Source of the DNA: Nitrososphaerota archaeon | Lineage (GTDB): Archaea; Thermoproteota; Nitrososphaeria; Nitrososphaerales; UBA57 | DNA: 34,932 nucleotides | Assembly (NCBI GenBank): GCA_022572285.1 | Contig: JACZWF010000002.1 | Span: 1-34,932, forward strand | Reading direction: 5' to 3' | Shown: positions 15,391 to 21,717 of the stretch, piece after piece | How positions within the stretch are numbered: the stretch's first letter is position 1 | How the letters are laid out: every line of letters starts with the position of its first letter | Notes under the pieces: model-generated | What the model saw: the letters and a program-made list of their open reading frames with translations, nothing else | Databases searched by the model: none | Told to the model about the DNA's origin: nothing | Translations under genes and position numbers: made by a program

Positions 15391-15585
15391 CTATTCACCC
15401 CCTACGTTGAATTCCGTATTCATGTTGATTCGTAGTTTTTGGATCTCGTTTGTAAGTCTATCGATTTGCGTGACCTGTTTAGCGATCAGATTAGCGATCA
15501 TGATGTTTTGTCTCTCAACCATACTTTGTGATTCTTGAGCTCGACCCTTCCAATAGTCGTAATTCGCTTTATTGTGCTTGTTCAT
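15391..15585 (-). CDS. Small coiled-coil protein
   Basis: 64 residues from ATG 15585, overlapping the previous stop (TAATG). Nearly the whole length is helical with coiled-coil periodicity (YDYWKGRAQESQSMVERQN, NLIAKQVTQIDRLTNEIQKL). It could be a small oligomeric assembly factor. Function unknown. Confidence 0.55.
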   Translation of the reverse strand: MNKHNKANYDYWKGRAQESQSMVERQNIMIANLIAKQVTQIDRLTNEIQKLRINMNTEFNVGGE

Positions 15586-15752
15586 TATATTGGAATCGCC
15601 ATTCGGTCAGTTGCCTTTTCATCTGATTTCGTTCCTTTCCTGATACCTGTTATGTCATAGAACCCTCCGTCTTCATCCCATTCGGTCTGTTCTACTTCAA
15701 ATGCTACTTGTTTCGAACAATGTGGGCAAATTAAGACATCTGTTCTTTTCAT
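15585..15752 (-). CDS. Small CxxC protein
   Basis: 55 residues from ATG 15752, joined to both neighbours by ATGA and TAATG overlaps. LICPHCSKQVAFEVEQ is the front half of a zinc ribbon; the second pair is missing, so dimeric metal binding or a degraded finger is possible. The rest is polar (TEWDEDGGFYDITGIRKG). Function unknown. Confidence 0.55.
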   Translation of the reverse strand: MKRTDVLICPHCSKQVAFEVEQTEWDEDGGFYDITGIRKGTKSDEKATDRMAIPI

Positions 15753-16012
15753 GGTCTTGCCTCTTTGATTCTCTGAGGTTCAGGTGGATTCTTCCGTTCC
15801 TCTTCTAGTCTTCGCATGCGGTTGACGAGGGGTTTGCCTTCAATCGAGGCAATGACTCGGTAGAGTTCGAAGTTGTTTGCTTCAAGACTCTCGCACCTGA
15901 ATTCTTCGAGTAGTTCATCATGAGTTGGGATGAAGTGATCATTTCCGAGTTTCCCGTATAGGAGTTTGTAGAGATCGGGCCATGTAAAAGAGAATGAAAA
16001 GGACTTATTCAT
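15749..16012 (-). CDS. Unknown small helical protein
   Basis: 87 residues from ATG 16012, abutting the previous stop. It opens with an aromatic stretch (FSFSFTWPDLYKLLYGKLG), continues helical (HDELLEEFRCESLEANN) and ends with a charged proline-rich tail (MRRLEEERKNPPEPQR). It belongs to the block separating the two terminase parts. No family is recognised. Confidence 0.55.
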   Translation of the reverse strand: MNKSFSFSFTWPDLYKLLYGKLGNDHFIPTHDELLEEFRCESLEANNFELYRVIASIEGKPLVNRMRRLEEERKNPPEPQRIKEARP

Positions 16013-16351
16013 TCAGCCTTCCTCCTCAGGTCTTACAGGCATAAACTCATTGCTCTCGAGTCCAAGTGCATGACAGATCTTCCTAACCCCTCCATGCTTC
16101 TTGCATCTCTGAACGAGATGGCCCTCGAATGTGGCGATGGTCTCCTGATCGCATTGCGGAATGCAGGTTTTGATTACGCTATCCATTATTTTCCCCGGTG
16201 AGATATGTTGTAGGTTCGGCTTGAATTGTGTTCCGCAATCACATTCGCATGGACCTTCATGGATTCCTATTATGTTACAGAAGCAGACGGGTATTTGCTC
16301 TCCATCTTTTTCATAGGTTTCAAAGAATTCGCTTTCAGGTAAGTTACTCAA
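16013..16351 (-). CDS. Cys-rich protein after the terminase ATPase
   Basis: 112 residues from ATG 16351, overlapping the terminase ATPase stop by eight bases. Two Cys clusters, VCFCNIIGIHEGPCECDCG and TCIPQCDQE...RCKKHGGVRKICHALG, supply nine or more Cys and several His, enough for two zinc sites. The ends are acidic. It is the first gene after the ATPase and may be a packaging accessory protein. No family is recognised. Confidence 0.55.
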   Translation of the reverse strand: MSNLPESEFFETYEKDGEQIPVCFCNIIGIHEGPCECDCGTQFKPNLQHISPGKIMDSVIKTCIPQCDQETIATFEGHLVQRCKKHGGVRKICHALGLESNEFMPVRPEEEG

Positions 16352-17297
16352 TTACACCACTGTCGAACTCTTCAAAGGCTCCTTCTATAATACTTTCCGA
16401 TATCGCTGATTGTTGGCTTGTGATGAATTGAGCTTCGAATTCCTGAGCGAATAACGGCCCTAAAGTCTTGGCCCTGTCTTCAATGAACTCTCTCGAGATG
16501 AGTTTGTCGAGAGCTACGTGATATGGATATTCACGTTTCCAGGCATTGACCTTTCCTTCTTCGACTTGACGGACTCTTCCATGGAACCATCCTCTCTGAC
16601 CCTTTGGAGTCGAGACGGCCCACAAGTCTCCGTTAGTGTTTGCAAGTCGACCGATTGCTGCTGCAAGAACCTCGTCGTCGTTAATGAGTCCATAATGGGC
16701 TGCTTCATCCAAGAAGACCGCAATCACTCGATACCAAGAACGCATTGAGGAAGCTGACCCGGGGACCTCGATGTATTCTGTTCCGTTTGTTAGTCGAAGT
16801 CTTGAGGAGGACCTATCGTCTTCTATGTATGTAGAGAGTCGGTCCGAATTGCGAAAGAGTTCATGGAGTCGACGCATGTTCTCGATTGATATCTCTTCCC
16901 TGTGACTACCCATTAAGATCTGATAGCCGGCGTAAGGTCCACCGGGGGCGCCGTTTTGAGCTAGGCCTCTGAGTATGGTTTCTGTGATTCCTATCTTGTT
17001 TGACTTTACGATTAGACCTTCGTGATACCTTCTCTGAGTCATGGTCTTCAGGATATCTAACTGGTATTGATAGAGACCTGTGGGTTTGTTCGTTAATGGG
17101 TGTATGGGGAGACCTATGGCTTCATTCCATATTCGAGGGTCCCTGGGGAGCTCTCCTGTCGATAGGAGTCGAGCCTTATGTGCTAATGCCTGAGCTAGTA
17201 ACTGCTTTGCTTCCAGCCTCGATTCGTTTAATGTCGGCAAGAGTTTCCCGTAACTCCTCCAAGTCTCTTTCCATTTCCATTTGAATGTTGCTGACAC
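16344..17297 (-). CDS. terL: Terminase large subunit, ATPase domain only
   Basis: 317 residues. The packaging ATPase motifs are in order: a deviant Walker A (LIVKSNKIGITET, residues 96-107), Walker B (VIAVFLDEAAHYG, 191-203) and coupling motif III (WAVSTPKGQRGWFHG, 226-240). The ORF stops shortly after an EFEAQFITSQQSAISE segment that in full-length terminases leads into the nuclease; that nuclease is encoded separately at 14967-14344. ATG 17297 lies 122 bases inside the small subunit gene, and TTG 17240 is the only other candidate; either way the genes overlap. The protein would power DNA entry through the portal. Confidence 0.85.
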   Translation of the reverse strand: MSATFKWKWKETWRSYGKLLPTLNESRLEAKQLLAQALAHKARLLSTGELPRDPRIWNEAIGLPIHPLTNKPTGLYQYQLDILKTMTQRRYHEGLIVKSNKIGITETILRGLAQNGAPGGPYAGYQILMGSHREEISIENMRRLHELFRNSDRLSTYIEDDRSSSRLRLTNGTEYIEVPGSASSMRSWYRVIAVFLDEAAHYGLINDDEVLAAAIGRLANTNGDLWAVSTPKGQRGWFHGRVRQVEEGKVNAWKREYPYHVALDKLISREFIEDRAKTLGPLFAQEFEAQFITSQQSAISESIIEGAFEEFDSGVIE

Positions 17298-17619
17298 CTG
17301 TTAGTCCTTCGAGGTCTGTCAACATCTTGTTTGCTCTGAGAGCTTGTTGATGCCACCTGACTTTGATCTCTCCGTCAGTCTTGCCATAGTTCTTCCAGGC
17401 TTCTCTAATTAGCTCGTAGATTGCTCCCACTCTGACGTATAGATTGTTGTGAGTTCGCTGTTCCCTGGTTTGATTCTCGCGATACCATTTACCTGCTTTG
17501 GTTCGAACTACTCGTAGATCGTTATCCACGGTCTTCTCTGAGATTTTGAGAGCTTTCGCCATCTGTCTGATAGTTGTTCCGCGATATAGTAGACCTTCAA
17601 TTTTTTCACGCCTGAGCAT
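17176..17619 (-). CDS. terS: Terminase small subunit
   Basis: 147 residues from ATG 17619. The N-terminal part is a helix-turn-helix (IEGLLYRGTTIRQMAKALKI then SEKTVDNDLRVVR), the rest helical (GAIYELIREAWKNYGKTDG, MERDLEELRETLADIKRIE), as in small terminase subunits that recognise viral DNA and form rings. It is first in the late block, before the ATPase gene. The frame stays open upstream to 17673, adding ITVSKRKKSPVSTTAEAV, which looks coding but begins with ATT. A TATA-like CTTAAAT at 17703-17697 would place transcription start near that ATT. Confidence 0.7.
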   Translation of the reverse strand: MLRREKIEGLLYRGTTIRQMAKALKISEKTVDNDLRVVRTKAGKWYRENQTREQRTHNNLYVRVGAIYELIREAWKNYGKTDGEIKVRWHQQALRANKMLTDLEGLTGVSNIQMEMERDLEELRETLADIKRIEAGSKAVTSSGIST

Positions 17620-17696
17620 TACCGCTTCGGCTGTAGTAGATACTGGAGACTTCTTTCTCTTGGAGACCGTAATGGTTGAGAATTAACGAAGCCTAG

Positions 17697-17703
17697 ATTT
17701 AAG
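17697..17703 (-). promoter_or_regulatory. Candidate late promoter TATA box before terS
   Basis: CTTAAAT with an A-rich upstream flank (GACAAAATAA) lies 24 bases before the ATT at 17673. It lacks the GGTGTATTGG element of the early promoters, fitting a different expression class. Confidence 0.35.
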
Positions 17704-17734
17704 TTATTTTGTCAAAAGAGTTTCGGGGTTCAGT

Positions 17735-17941
17735 TTAGTTTGTATGCTCTTCTTGGTTGTGTCTCATCATAACAAGTCCTCCTCCGCTAACGTTGTGCTC
17801 TTCACAGTAGAATAGACAAGCTCTCGTATGAAGGACTCTGCTCGGCCTGAGTGATGTTCTACCTTGATCTCTGACTAGCACTCGATGATATTTCTCCCAT
17901 TCTCTTGGAACTCTGATTCTTATTGAGATTGCAGGTGTCAT
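17735..17941 (-). CDS. C2H2-like zinc-finger protein, paralogue 3
   Basis: 68 residues from ATG 17941 (TAATG overlap). The C-terminal half reads ACLFYCEEH, then about 12 residues, then RHNQEEHTN, a C-x-x-x-C-x2-H...H-x4-H arrangement shared with the genes at 18132 and 18343. The N-terminal half is basic with beta character (SIRIRVPREWEKYHRVLV). Length and layout match its two paralogues. Probably a small nucleic-acid or protein-binding regulator; function not known. Confidence 0.65.
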   Translation of the reverse strand: MTPAISIRIRVPREWEKYHRVLVRDQGRTSLRPSRVLHTRACLFYCEEHNVSGGGLVMMRHNQEEHTN

Positions 17942-18102
17942 TATGCCCAGACCTTCTTTCTCTTCCTTGCTTCTTCCTTGTATCGTTCACATCGTTTGCT
18001 CTTACATTTCTGACAAGTCTCTGCCCCTTTAGTCATTTTTCCGTTGCATGTGGGACACTTGTCGTATAGGTAATCGTGTCGACTTTTGGTATTTAGCACC
18101 AT
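17941..18102 (-). CDS. Small zinc-ribbon protein
   Basis: 53 residues from ATG 18102. KCPTCNGKMTKGAETCQKCK is a full four-Cys zinc ribbon, with an extra Cys (KRCER) and a strongly basic C-terminal helix (EEARKRKKVWA). It separates paralogues 2 and 3 of the C2H2-like family. A copy of GCGCGCTAGC lies 17 bases upstream. Function unknown; RNA or DNA binding is plausible. Confidence 0.65.
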   Translation of the reverse strand: MVLNTKSRHDYLYDKCPTCNGKMTKGAETCQKCKSKRCERYKEEARKRKKVWA

Positions 18103-18119
18103 TAGATTGAATTGGTTTA

Positions 18120-18129
18120 GCTAGCGCGC
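18120..18129 (-). promoter_or_regulatory. GCGCGCTAGC element, copy 2
   Basis: Identical to the element at 14101-14110 and likewise in a short gap just before a gene starting ATGGTNCT. Role unknown. Confidence 0.35.
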
Positions 18130-18131
18130 CT

Positions 18132-18341
18132 CTAATTGAGGTGTTCTTCCGATTGATGTTTTTTCATTTTCAGTATTGAAGTTTGGAATGTGGGATGTTT
18201 GTCGCATTGAAAGATACAACGGTTTGAATGTCTAGGAGACAGCCAACTAGAATACGTTCTCTTGTTATTGTCTTGATCATTGTCAATTGTCTTATCATGG
18301 AAGATCTCTTCTGCTCCTATGATTCTTAGGCTACCGGTCAT
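18132..18341 (-). CDS. C2H2-like zinc-finger protein, paralogue 2
   Basis: 69 residues from ATG 18341. RCIFQCDKHPTFQ and KKHQSEEHLN align with paralogues 1 and 3 and keep every Cys and His. The N-terminal half (SLRIIGAEEIFHDKTIDN) differs strongly from the others, so the finger is the conserved part. It follows paralogue 1 after one base. Confidence 0.65.
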   Translation of the reverse strand: MTGSLRIIGAEEIFHDKTIDNDQDNNKRTYSSWLSPRHSNRCIFQCDKHPTFQTSILKMKKHQSEEHLN

Positions 18342-18342
18342 T

Positions 18343-18555
18343 TCAATAGCTATGATCTTCTTTCAGATGCCCCAAAAAGACTCTTGCTCCTCCGCTTAGG
18401 CCCCATGGAGGATTATGCTCTTCGCAGAAGAAGAGGCAACCGCTTGTGTGCTGAATTGTATCTTCGATATTGTGGACGCTATGATACTTGGAGTCGAATA
18501 AAATCCTTTGTTCGTGATAAACTTCGTATTGACTACCAGCCTTTATGGCTCTCAA
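18343..18555 (-). CDS. C2H2-like zinc-finger protein, paralogue 1
   Basis: 70 residues from TTG 18555, chosen because it overlaps the preceding stop (TTGA) and gives the same length as its paralogues; an in-frame ATG at 18627 would overlap the upstream gene by 76 bases. GCLFFCEEHNPP, a Gly-rich loop longer than in the others, then GHLKEDHSY forms the finger. The N-terminal half is mixed (SQYEVYHEQRILFDSKYH). Confidence 0.6.
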   Translation of the reverse strand: MRAIKAGSQYEVYHEQRILFDSKYHSVHNIEDTIQHTSGCLFFCEEHNPPWGLSGGARVFLGHLKEDHSY

Positions 18556-18713
18556 GTTCCGTCGTATCTCACTACTATTGGCTTGAAAAGTTCTACTTCT
18601 TTTGTTTTGCTGTGAGTGAATCCGCATCTATGACAAAAACCTTCTATTAGAGAGCCATCCATTCTTTCGATTTCTAGGTATCGACCTGAACCGCAAGCCG
18701 GGCATTTCTTCAT
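18552..18713 (-). CDS. Small zinc-ribbon protein
   Basis: 53 residues from ATG 18713 (ATGA overlap). CPACGSG near the start and FCHRCGFTH about 20 residues later make a compact four-Cys zinc ribbon resembling those of transcription factors such as TFS or TFB N-terminal ribbons, followed by a strand (KEVELFKPIVVRY). Role unknown; a transcription-linked role is speculation. Confidence 0.65.
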   Translation of the reverse strand: MKKCPACGSGRYLEIERMDGSLIEGFCHRCGFTHSKTKEVELFKPIVVRYDGT

Positions 18714-18862
18714 ATTAGTAATTGAGTGTCACAGGTGTTGCATAGGATTACAGTTCTATCCCCATGATTGAAGACTCTATAATGTTCTCTGTTAATCTCA
18801 TTCTCATGGTTATGTTCTTTCACGAAGTCGAATAATCGCACCTGATAGATTGTTTTTATCAT
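18710..18862 (-). CDS. Small protein with C-terminal CxxC
   Basis: 50 residues from ATG 18862, ATGA-coupled on both sides. A His/Asn/Glu-rich middle (KEHNHENEINREHYRVF) is followed by VILCNTCDTQL. One Cys pair plus His residues could bind one zinc. No family is recognised. Confidence 0.55.
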   Translation of the reverse strand: MIKTIYQVRLFDFVKEHNHENEINREHYRVFNHGDRTVILCNTCDTQLLI

Positions 18863-19020
18863 TGTGGATTTCCTACTTCAAGAAGTCGTGCCGGTGTATA
18901 ATCGCAGACGCAATGATCCCATATTAGGGGACCGAATGAGTTTTCGGCATATCCCGAGTCTGGATTGTATCCCCGGGGTTGTCTTAGCTTACAATGTAAA
19001 TGACAGATGTGCTCACTCAT
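18859..19020 (-). CDS. Small Cys/His protein
   Basis: 53 residues from ATG 19020. HICHLHCKL and DHCVCDYTP give four Cys and several His around a Gly/Pro-rich centre (RQPRGYNPDSGYAENSFG). It lies in the ATGA-coupled chain. Function unknown. Confidence 0.55.
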   Translation of the reverse strand: MSEHICHLHCKLRQPRGYNPDSGYAENSFGPLIWDHCVCDYTPARLLEVGNPQ

Positions 19021-19145
19021 CCTACTCGCTTCCTAGTTCTTGGATTCCAAATACGACCACATGAAGGACAAGCTACTTCGGTATATTCCACATTGGTTTT
19101 TGTAATGAATCCATCGTATGGGCATGGGATATCGCCAAATGTCAA
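19017..19145 (-). CDS. Small zinc-ribbon protein with TTG start
   Basis: 42 residues from TTG 19145, which overlaps the upstream TGA. IPCPYDG and later VACPSCGRIWNPRTRKR give a three- or four-ligand zinc site with a basic tail. Chosen start rests on the TTGA coupling seen repeatedly in this genome. Confidence 0.5.
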   Translation of the reverse strand: MTFGDIPCPYDGFITKTNVEYTEVACPSCGRIWNPRTRKRVG

Positions 19146-19327
19146 CCCAAATCTACCCGATCCCCTAGAGTGGAATTAATTTTGTCTCTGATTTCCAATA
19201 GTTCATCTTCAGTTAGCATTGATATTCTAGTGGTGCTTTCTACCGATTCATCTGCTATTGTTATGACTAGAGTGAATATATGCGAAACCATTCTGCCAGT
19301 TTTATCTTCATCGATTTCGAATTTCAT
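19142..19327 (-). CDS. Small acidic protein, unknown
   Basis: 61 residues from ATG 19327, overlapping the MazG-like stop. A beta stretch (MVSHIFTLVITIADESVE) is followed by a helix (LTEDELLEIRDKINSTLG). This is a compact alpha/beta mini-domain. No family is recognised; it is conserved in tight coupling with the MazG-like gene. Confidence 0.5.
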   Translation of the reverse strand: MKFEIDEDKTGRMVSHIFTLVITIADESVESTTRISMLTEDELLEIRDKINSTLGDRVDLG

Positions 19328-19689
19328 TTTGATCTGCCCAAGTCTCGGGGTAGACCACCGAAGGCCCTATTCTCAATCTTCGTTAAGCACTTCTCCATAC
19401 CTTCGATGATTTGCTCGTTACTGGCTCCGAGAAGGAACATTGCCGTAAAGGTGCTATACATGATATCCCAACCTTCATCCAAGAATCCAGCCATTTCGTC
19501 GCGCTTGAGTCCATGGATCGGAGTCATTATTTCTAGGGCTTTCATGGCTCTAATATCTTCGAAGAATTCTGAGGCTTCGCTATGGATGTGAGCTATTTGG
19601 CTTCCCATTAATTGAAAGGGTCTTCCGACATGTAACTTTTGATGGACTACTCGAAGGTCGTCAAGTAGTTCGTTGAGTCCCTTAGTCAT
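19324..19689 (-). CDS. MazG-like nucleotide pyrophosphohydrolase
   Basis: 121 residues from ATG 19689. The helical bundle carries the metal-binding pattern of all-alpha NTP pyrophosphohydrolases: HIHSEASEFFED (E38, E41, E44/D45) in the first helix pair and FLDEGWDIMYS (E72, D75) in the next, then a helix ending KIENR. These enzymes hydrolyse NTPs or dNTPs to monophosphates and in viruses are linked to nucleotide-pool control or dampening of host alarm signals. It overlaps the small zinc gene before it by eight bases in the operon led by the promoter at 19894. Confidence 0.7.
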   Translation of the reverse strand: MTKGLNELLDDLRVVHQKLHVGRPFQLMGSQIAHIHSEASEFFEDIRAMKALEIMTPIHGLKRDEMAGFLDEGWDIMYSTFTAMFLLGASNEQIIEGMEKCLTKIENRAFGGLPRDLGRSK

Positions 19690-19819
19690 TGCTTTTGACG
19701 CCTACCGCATGAGATTCGCCACAATGAAACATTCTCACATCACCTGCACAATGAAGATGTTCACTAAGCCTTTCTTGACAACAGGTGCATCCTTCGCAAA
19801 AGTCAAAATATTTAGTCAT
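19682..19819 (-). CDS. Small Cys-rich protein, first gene of its operon
   Basis: 45 residues from ATG 19819, with AGGAG six bases upstream. CEGCTCCQERLSEHLHC and RMFHCGESH supply six Cys and four His, enough for two metal sites. A 13-codon frame starting TTG directly at the promoter element (19852) ends inside this gene's start and could be a leader peptide. Function unknown. Confidence 0.6.
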   Translation of the reverse strand: MTKYFDFCEGCTCCQERLSEHLHCAGDVRMFHCGESHAVGVKSND

Positions 19820-19854
19820 TTCTTCTCCTTTCGGTTTTTGAGTTCTTTTTCAAT

Positions 19855-19894
19855 CCAATACACCGTCTGCATGAGAAAGTTGCTGATTAATATA
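19855..19894 (-). promoter_or_regulatory. Early promoter with GGTGTATTGG leader element
   Basis: TATATTA (19894-19888) with an A-rich flank (CTAAAAAATAACA), a 23-base spacer, then GGTGTATTGG (19864-19855). It drives the zinc-protein/MazG operon. Here the element is followed by ATTG rather than ATG. Confidence 0.75.
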
Positions 19895-19903
19895 TGTTAT
19901 TTT

Positions 19904-20500
19904 TTAGCTCGCCTCGGTTACCAGGTGTATTGTATCTCTGATTATGCAGGCGATTGGATAAGGGATTTTCGCTCTCAATTTACTCGCTTCGTCAAAACCG
20001 AATTTCATATATTCTGGCGCTTCCATTCTCTTGTGTGAGATATAGTGTGGTGTTAGACCGATGGGGATGTTACCCCATAAGAGCCGGTGTCCTCTGACTG
20101 ACATCATAAAGTGCCAAATGGGTTTCCTTGGATAGAATTTGCTCAGACGTTTGACATTCTCCATGGCCCAATATTTGGGATTTGCTTCTTTGATTATCCT
20201 GTTGAATTCATCGACAAGTCTCATTCCTCTAGCGGGGTTTGGTGGTTTGCGTCCATGTCTGCTCTTATTCGCTTGGGATGCAGTCGTGAAGTCTGTGCAT
20301 GGTGGGGAGCCAATGATTAGATCGAAGCCTTGGAATTTGCAACCGTCGAGAGTCTTAATGTCTTGAATAATCAGTTCTCCAGGGTAGCCTTGATTTTTGA
20401 TATCGATACCGACAACTTCGTCACCATCTTCTATGAATGGAATACTCCATCCTCCCATTCCGCAAAATAGATCTAGGACCCTAAGTTGACTGGTTGTCAT
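19904..20500 (-). CDS. DNA cytosine-C5 methyltransferase, compact
   Basis: 198 residues from ATG 20500. Motif I is LDLFCGMGGWSIPF (residues 9-22), motif IV IIGSPPCTDFT (62-72) with catalytic C68, and motif VI MENVKRL (113-119). It binds AdoMet and methylates cytosine in DNA. At about 200 residues it lacks room for a full target recognition domain, a trait of small viral enzymes. The viral role is probably protection from host restriction, or modification for gene control. It overlaps the DUF488 gene by 20 bases in the operon led by the promoter at 21210. Confidence 0.85.
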   Translation of the reverse strand: MTTSQLRVLDLFCGMGGWSIPFIEDGDEVVGIDIKNQGYPGELIIQDIKTLDGCKFQGFDLIIGSPPCTDFTTASQANKSRHGRKPPNPARGMRLVDEFNRIIKEANPKYWAMENVKRLSKFYPRKPIWHFMMSVRGHRLLWGNIPIGLTPHYISHKRMEAPEYMKFGFDEASKLRAKIPYPIACIIRDTIHLVTEAS

Positions 20501-20945
20501 ACTCGCGCGCAATCAAGTGAAATCCCGCCTGGTTGTGATTTGTAACTTCTTCGCCTCGGGGTAGTGGGAAGAGATGTTCTACGGTTTCGCCCAGTTTCAT
20601 CAGGTCTGGAGTGATCCATTGACCTCGGTGACACTCTTCAGGCTTTCTCTCGAGACACATGAAGGCGATATTGATGTGTTCGTCAGGGTATTCCATTACT
20701 TGAAGTGAGTGAAGAGCCTTTGCATATTCAGGTCCTCTTTCTCCAGTTTTTCCCCCAAGTCTTGGATCGTGAATGTATGAGATTCCATGATGGATAAGCG
20801 AATCTCTGAGGTATGCCTTATTGAAGTATTTGACCCGAGATCTTGGGATAGTTCTGACATCAACAAGAGTCGCTATGTCCCTGTCTTTCAGGACTTTGAT
20901 GAAGTTCGGGAGGGAAGTAAGCGAATAGCCAATGCTATAAAACAT
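20481..20945 (-). CDS. DUF488 family protein
   Basis: 154 residues from ATG 20945 (TAATG overlap). The family signature is clear: FYSIGYSLTSLPNFIKVL at the start, LVDVRTIPRSR (27-37), then YFNKAYLRDSL, a GISYIHDPRLGG segment and AFMCLERKPEECHRGQW (94-110) with the CHR motif. DUF488 proteins are widespread and of uncertain biochemical function; some occur near DNA modification and stress genes. Pairing with a C5-methyltransferase in one operon suggests a linked role here. Confidence 0.8.
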   Translation of the reverse strand: MFYSIGYSLTSLPNFIKVLKDRDIATLVDVRTIPRSRVKYFNKAYLRDSLIHHGISYIHDPRLGGKTGERGPEYAKALHSLQVMEYPDEHINIAFMCLERKPEECHRGQWITPDLMKLGETVEHLFPLPRGEEVTNHNQAGFHLIAREYDNQST

Positions 20946-21067
20946 TAGAGCCACTTTTCCAGATAGATAGTCCCGTTCCGATTCTCAACCCGGTAGCCCT
21001 CACCACATAGAAGGCACTCGGCAGTTGTTGAGTTTGCTTCTATTGATATTGAGCTGTGGCTACACAT
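20945..21067 (-). CDS. Small CxxC protein
   Basis: 40 residues from ATG 21067, overlapping the previous stop and the DUF488 start. TAECLLCGEGYRVENRNG is a single Cys pair in a hairpin-like sequence, with another Cys at residue 2. Function unknown. Confidence 0.55.
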   Translation of the reverse strand: MCSHSSISIEANSTTAECLLCGEGYRVENRNGTIYLEKWL

Positions 21068-21170
21068 TCCTAATCTCATCCCTCTTAAGAGAATTTAGTT
21101 TCCGTTCAGCTAGCCATAACTGCGCCTTCAGGATTCCATCTCGTTGTAGTAACTTTTCAATTCGTTTCAT
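21060..21170 (-). CDS. Small basic helical protein, first in its operon
   Basis: 36 residues from ATG 21170, immediately after the GGTGTATTGG element. The whole sequence is an amphipathic basic helix (MKRIEKLLQRDGILKAQLWL, then AERKLNSLKRDE). It is the first gene of the DUF488/C5-methyltransferase operon. It may act as a leader gene or small regulator. Confidence 0.6.
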   Translation of the reverse strand: MKRIEKLLQRDGILKAQLWLAERKLNSLKRDEIRNV

Positions 21171-21210
21171 CCAATACACCAAGTTAGTATTAACTCAGGG
21201 TGTTTATATA
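21171..21210 (-). promoter_or_regulatory. Early promoter with GGTGTATTGG leader element
   Basis: TATATAA (21210-21204), preceded by GGTAAAACATAAGT, then 23 bases, then GGTGTATTGG (21180-21171) directly joined to ATG 21170. A clean archaeal TATA promoter with the element at the expected transcript 5' end; GGTG can double as the Shine-Dalgarno. Confidence 0.8.
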
Positions 21211-21236
21211 ACTTATGTTTTACCTAAAGTATCACT

Positions 21237-21710
21237 TTAGGGATTTGTTATTATGGCTCTAAAGGTGATTTCACCTGTAAAGTCAAAGAAGCTCAGCTCG
21301 GGGTCAACGGGGGCAATTACGAAAACAATCACTTGTGCAAGTAAACCAGTATTCGCGCTGATAATCCGTTCGTCGCCTTCGAGCCAATCTACATCATTAA
21401 TGCGCAGGATCGCACTTGCAGGTAAGAGATTGCTGGGGTTTGCGTTTGCCAAGTCCCAGATTATAGAGAGGTCTCGTGTAGTAGGATTCTCGATTATGAT
21501 ATCATATGTGATAGCGTCGCCCCCTCCAACGATACCGATACTCTGTAGTTCAGGGGTTACATTCAATGTGATTTCAGAGTAGGTTCCAGTGAACCTGATC
21601 TTCGCAACTGTTACCTGAGTAGTGAATTGTGAGTAGGCAGATCCTATGAAGAATATTATCAGGATTGGTATGATTATCCAAACGAAGAGATTTACTGGAT
21701 CCCGTTTCAT
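21237..21710 (-). CDS. Membrane-anchored extracellular beta protein
   Basis: 157 residues from ATG 21710. A short basic N-terminus (MKRDP) leads into one strong membrane segment (VNLFVWIIIPILIIFFIGSA), then an outside domain of about 125 residues made of beta strands (VTVAKIRFTGTYSEITLNV, DAITYDIIIENPTTRDLSII, GEITFRAIITNP), like an Ig-type or camelysin-like fold. It would be displayed on the host surface with the N-terminus inside. In an early gene block a superinfection-exclusion or host-surface role is plausible, but this is inference. It ends its operon; the next promoter lies just downstream. Confidence 0.65.
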   Translation of the reverse strand: MKRDPVNLFVWIIIPILIIFFIGSAYSQFTTQVTVAKIRFTGTYSEITLNVTPELQSIGIVGGGDAITYDIIIENPTTRDLSIIWDLANANPSNLLPASAILRINDVDWLEGDERIISANTGLLAQVIVFVIAPVDPELSFFDFTGEITFRAIITNP

Positions 21711-21717
21711 GGTATGT

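Noticed and set aside
14968..16343. Intron or intein as explanation for the split terminase
   Set aside because: The gap holds six independent coupled small genes, with no intein splice residues at the edges and no homing-endonuclease motif.
19855..19894. Bacterial -35/-10 promoter reading of the early promoters
   Set aside because: No TTGACA-like box occurs 17 bases upstream in any copy; A-rich flank plus TATA and the fixed downstream spacing fit archaeal promoters better.
19923..19932. A second near match, GGTGTATTGT, on the plus strand
   Set aside because: It is in the coding end of the C5-methyltransferase and has no TATA-like sequence at the right spacing.
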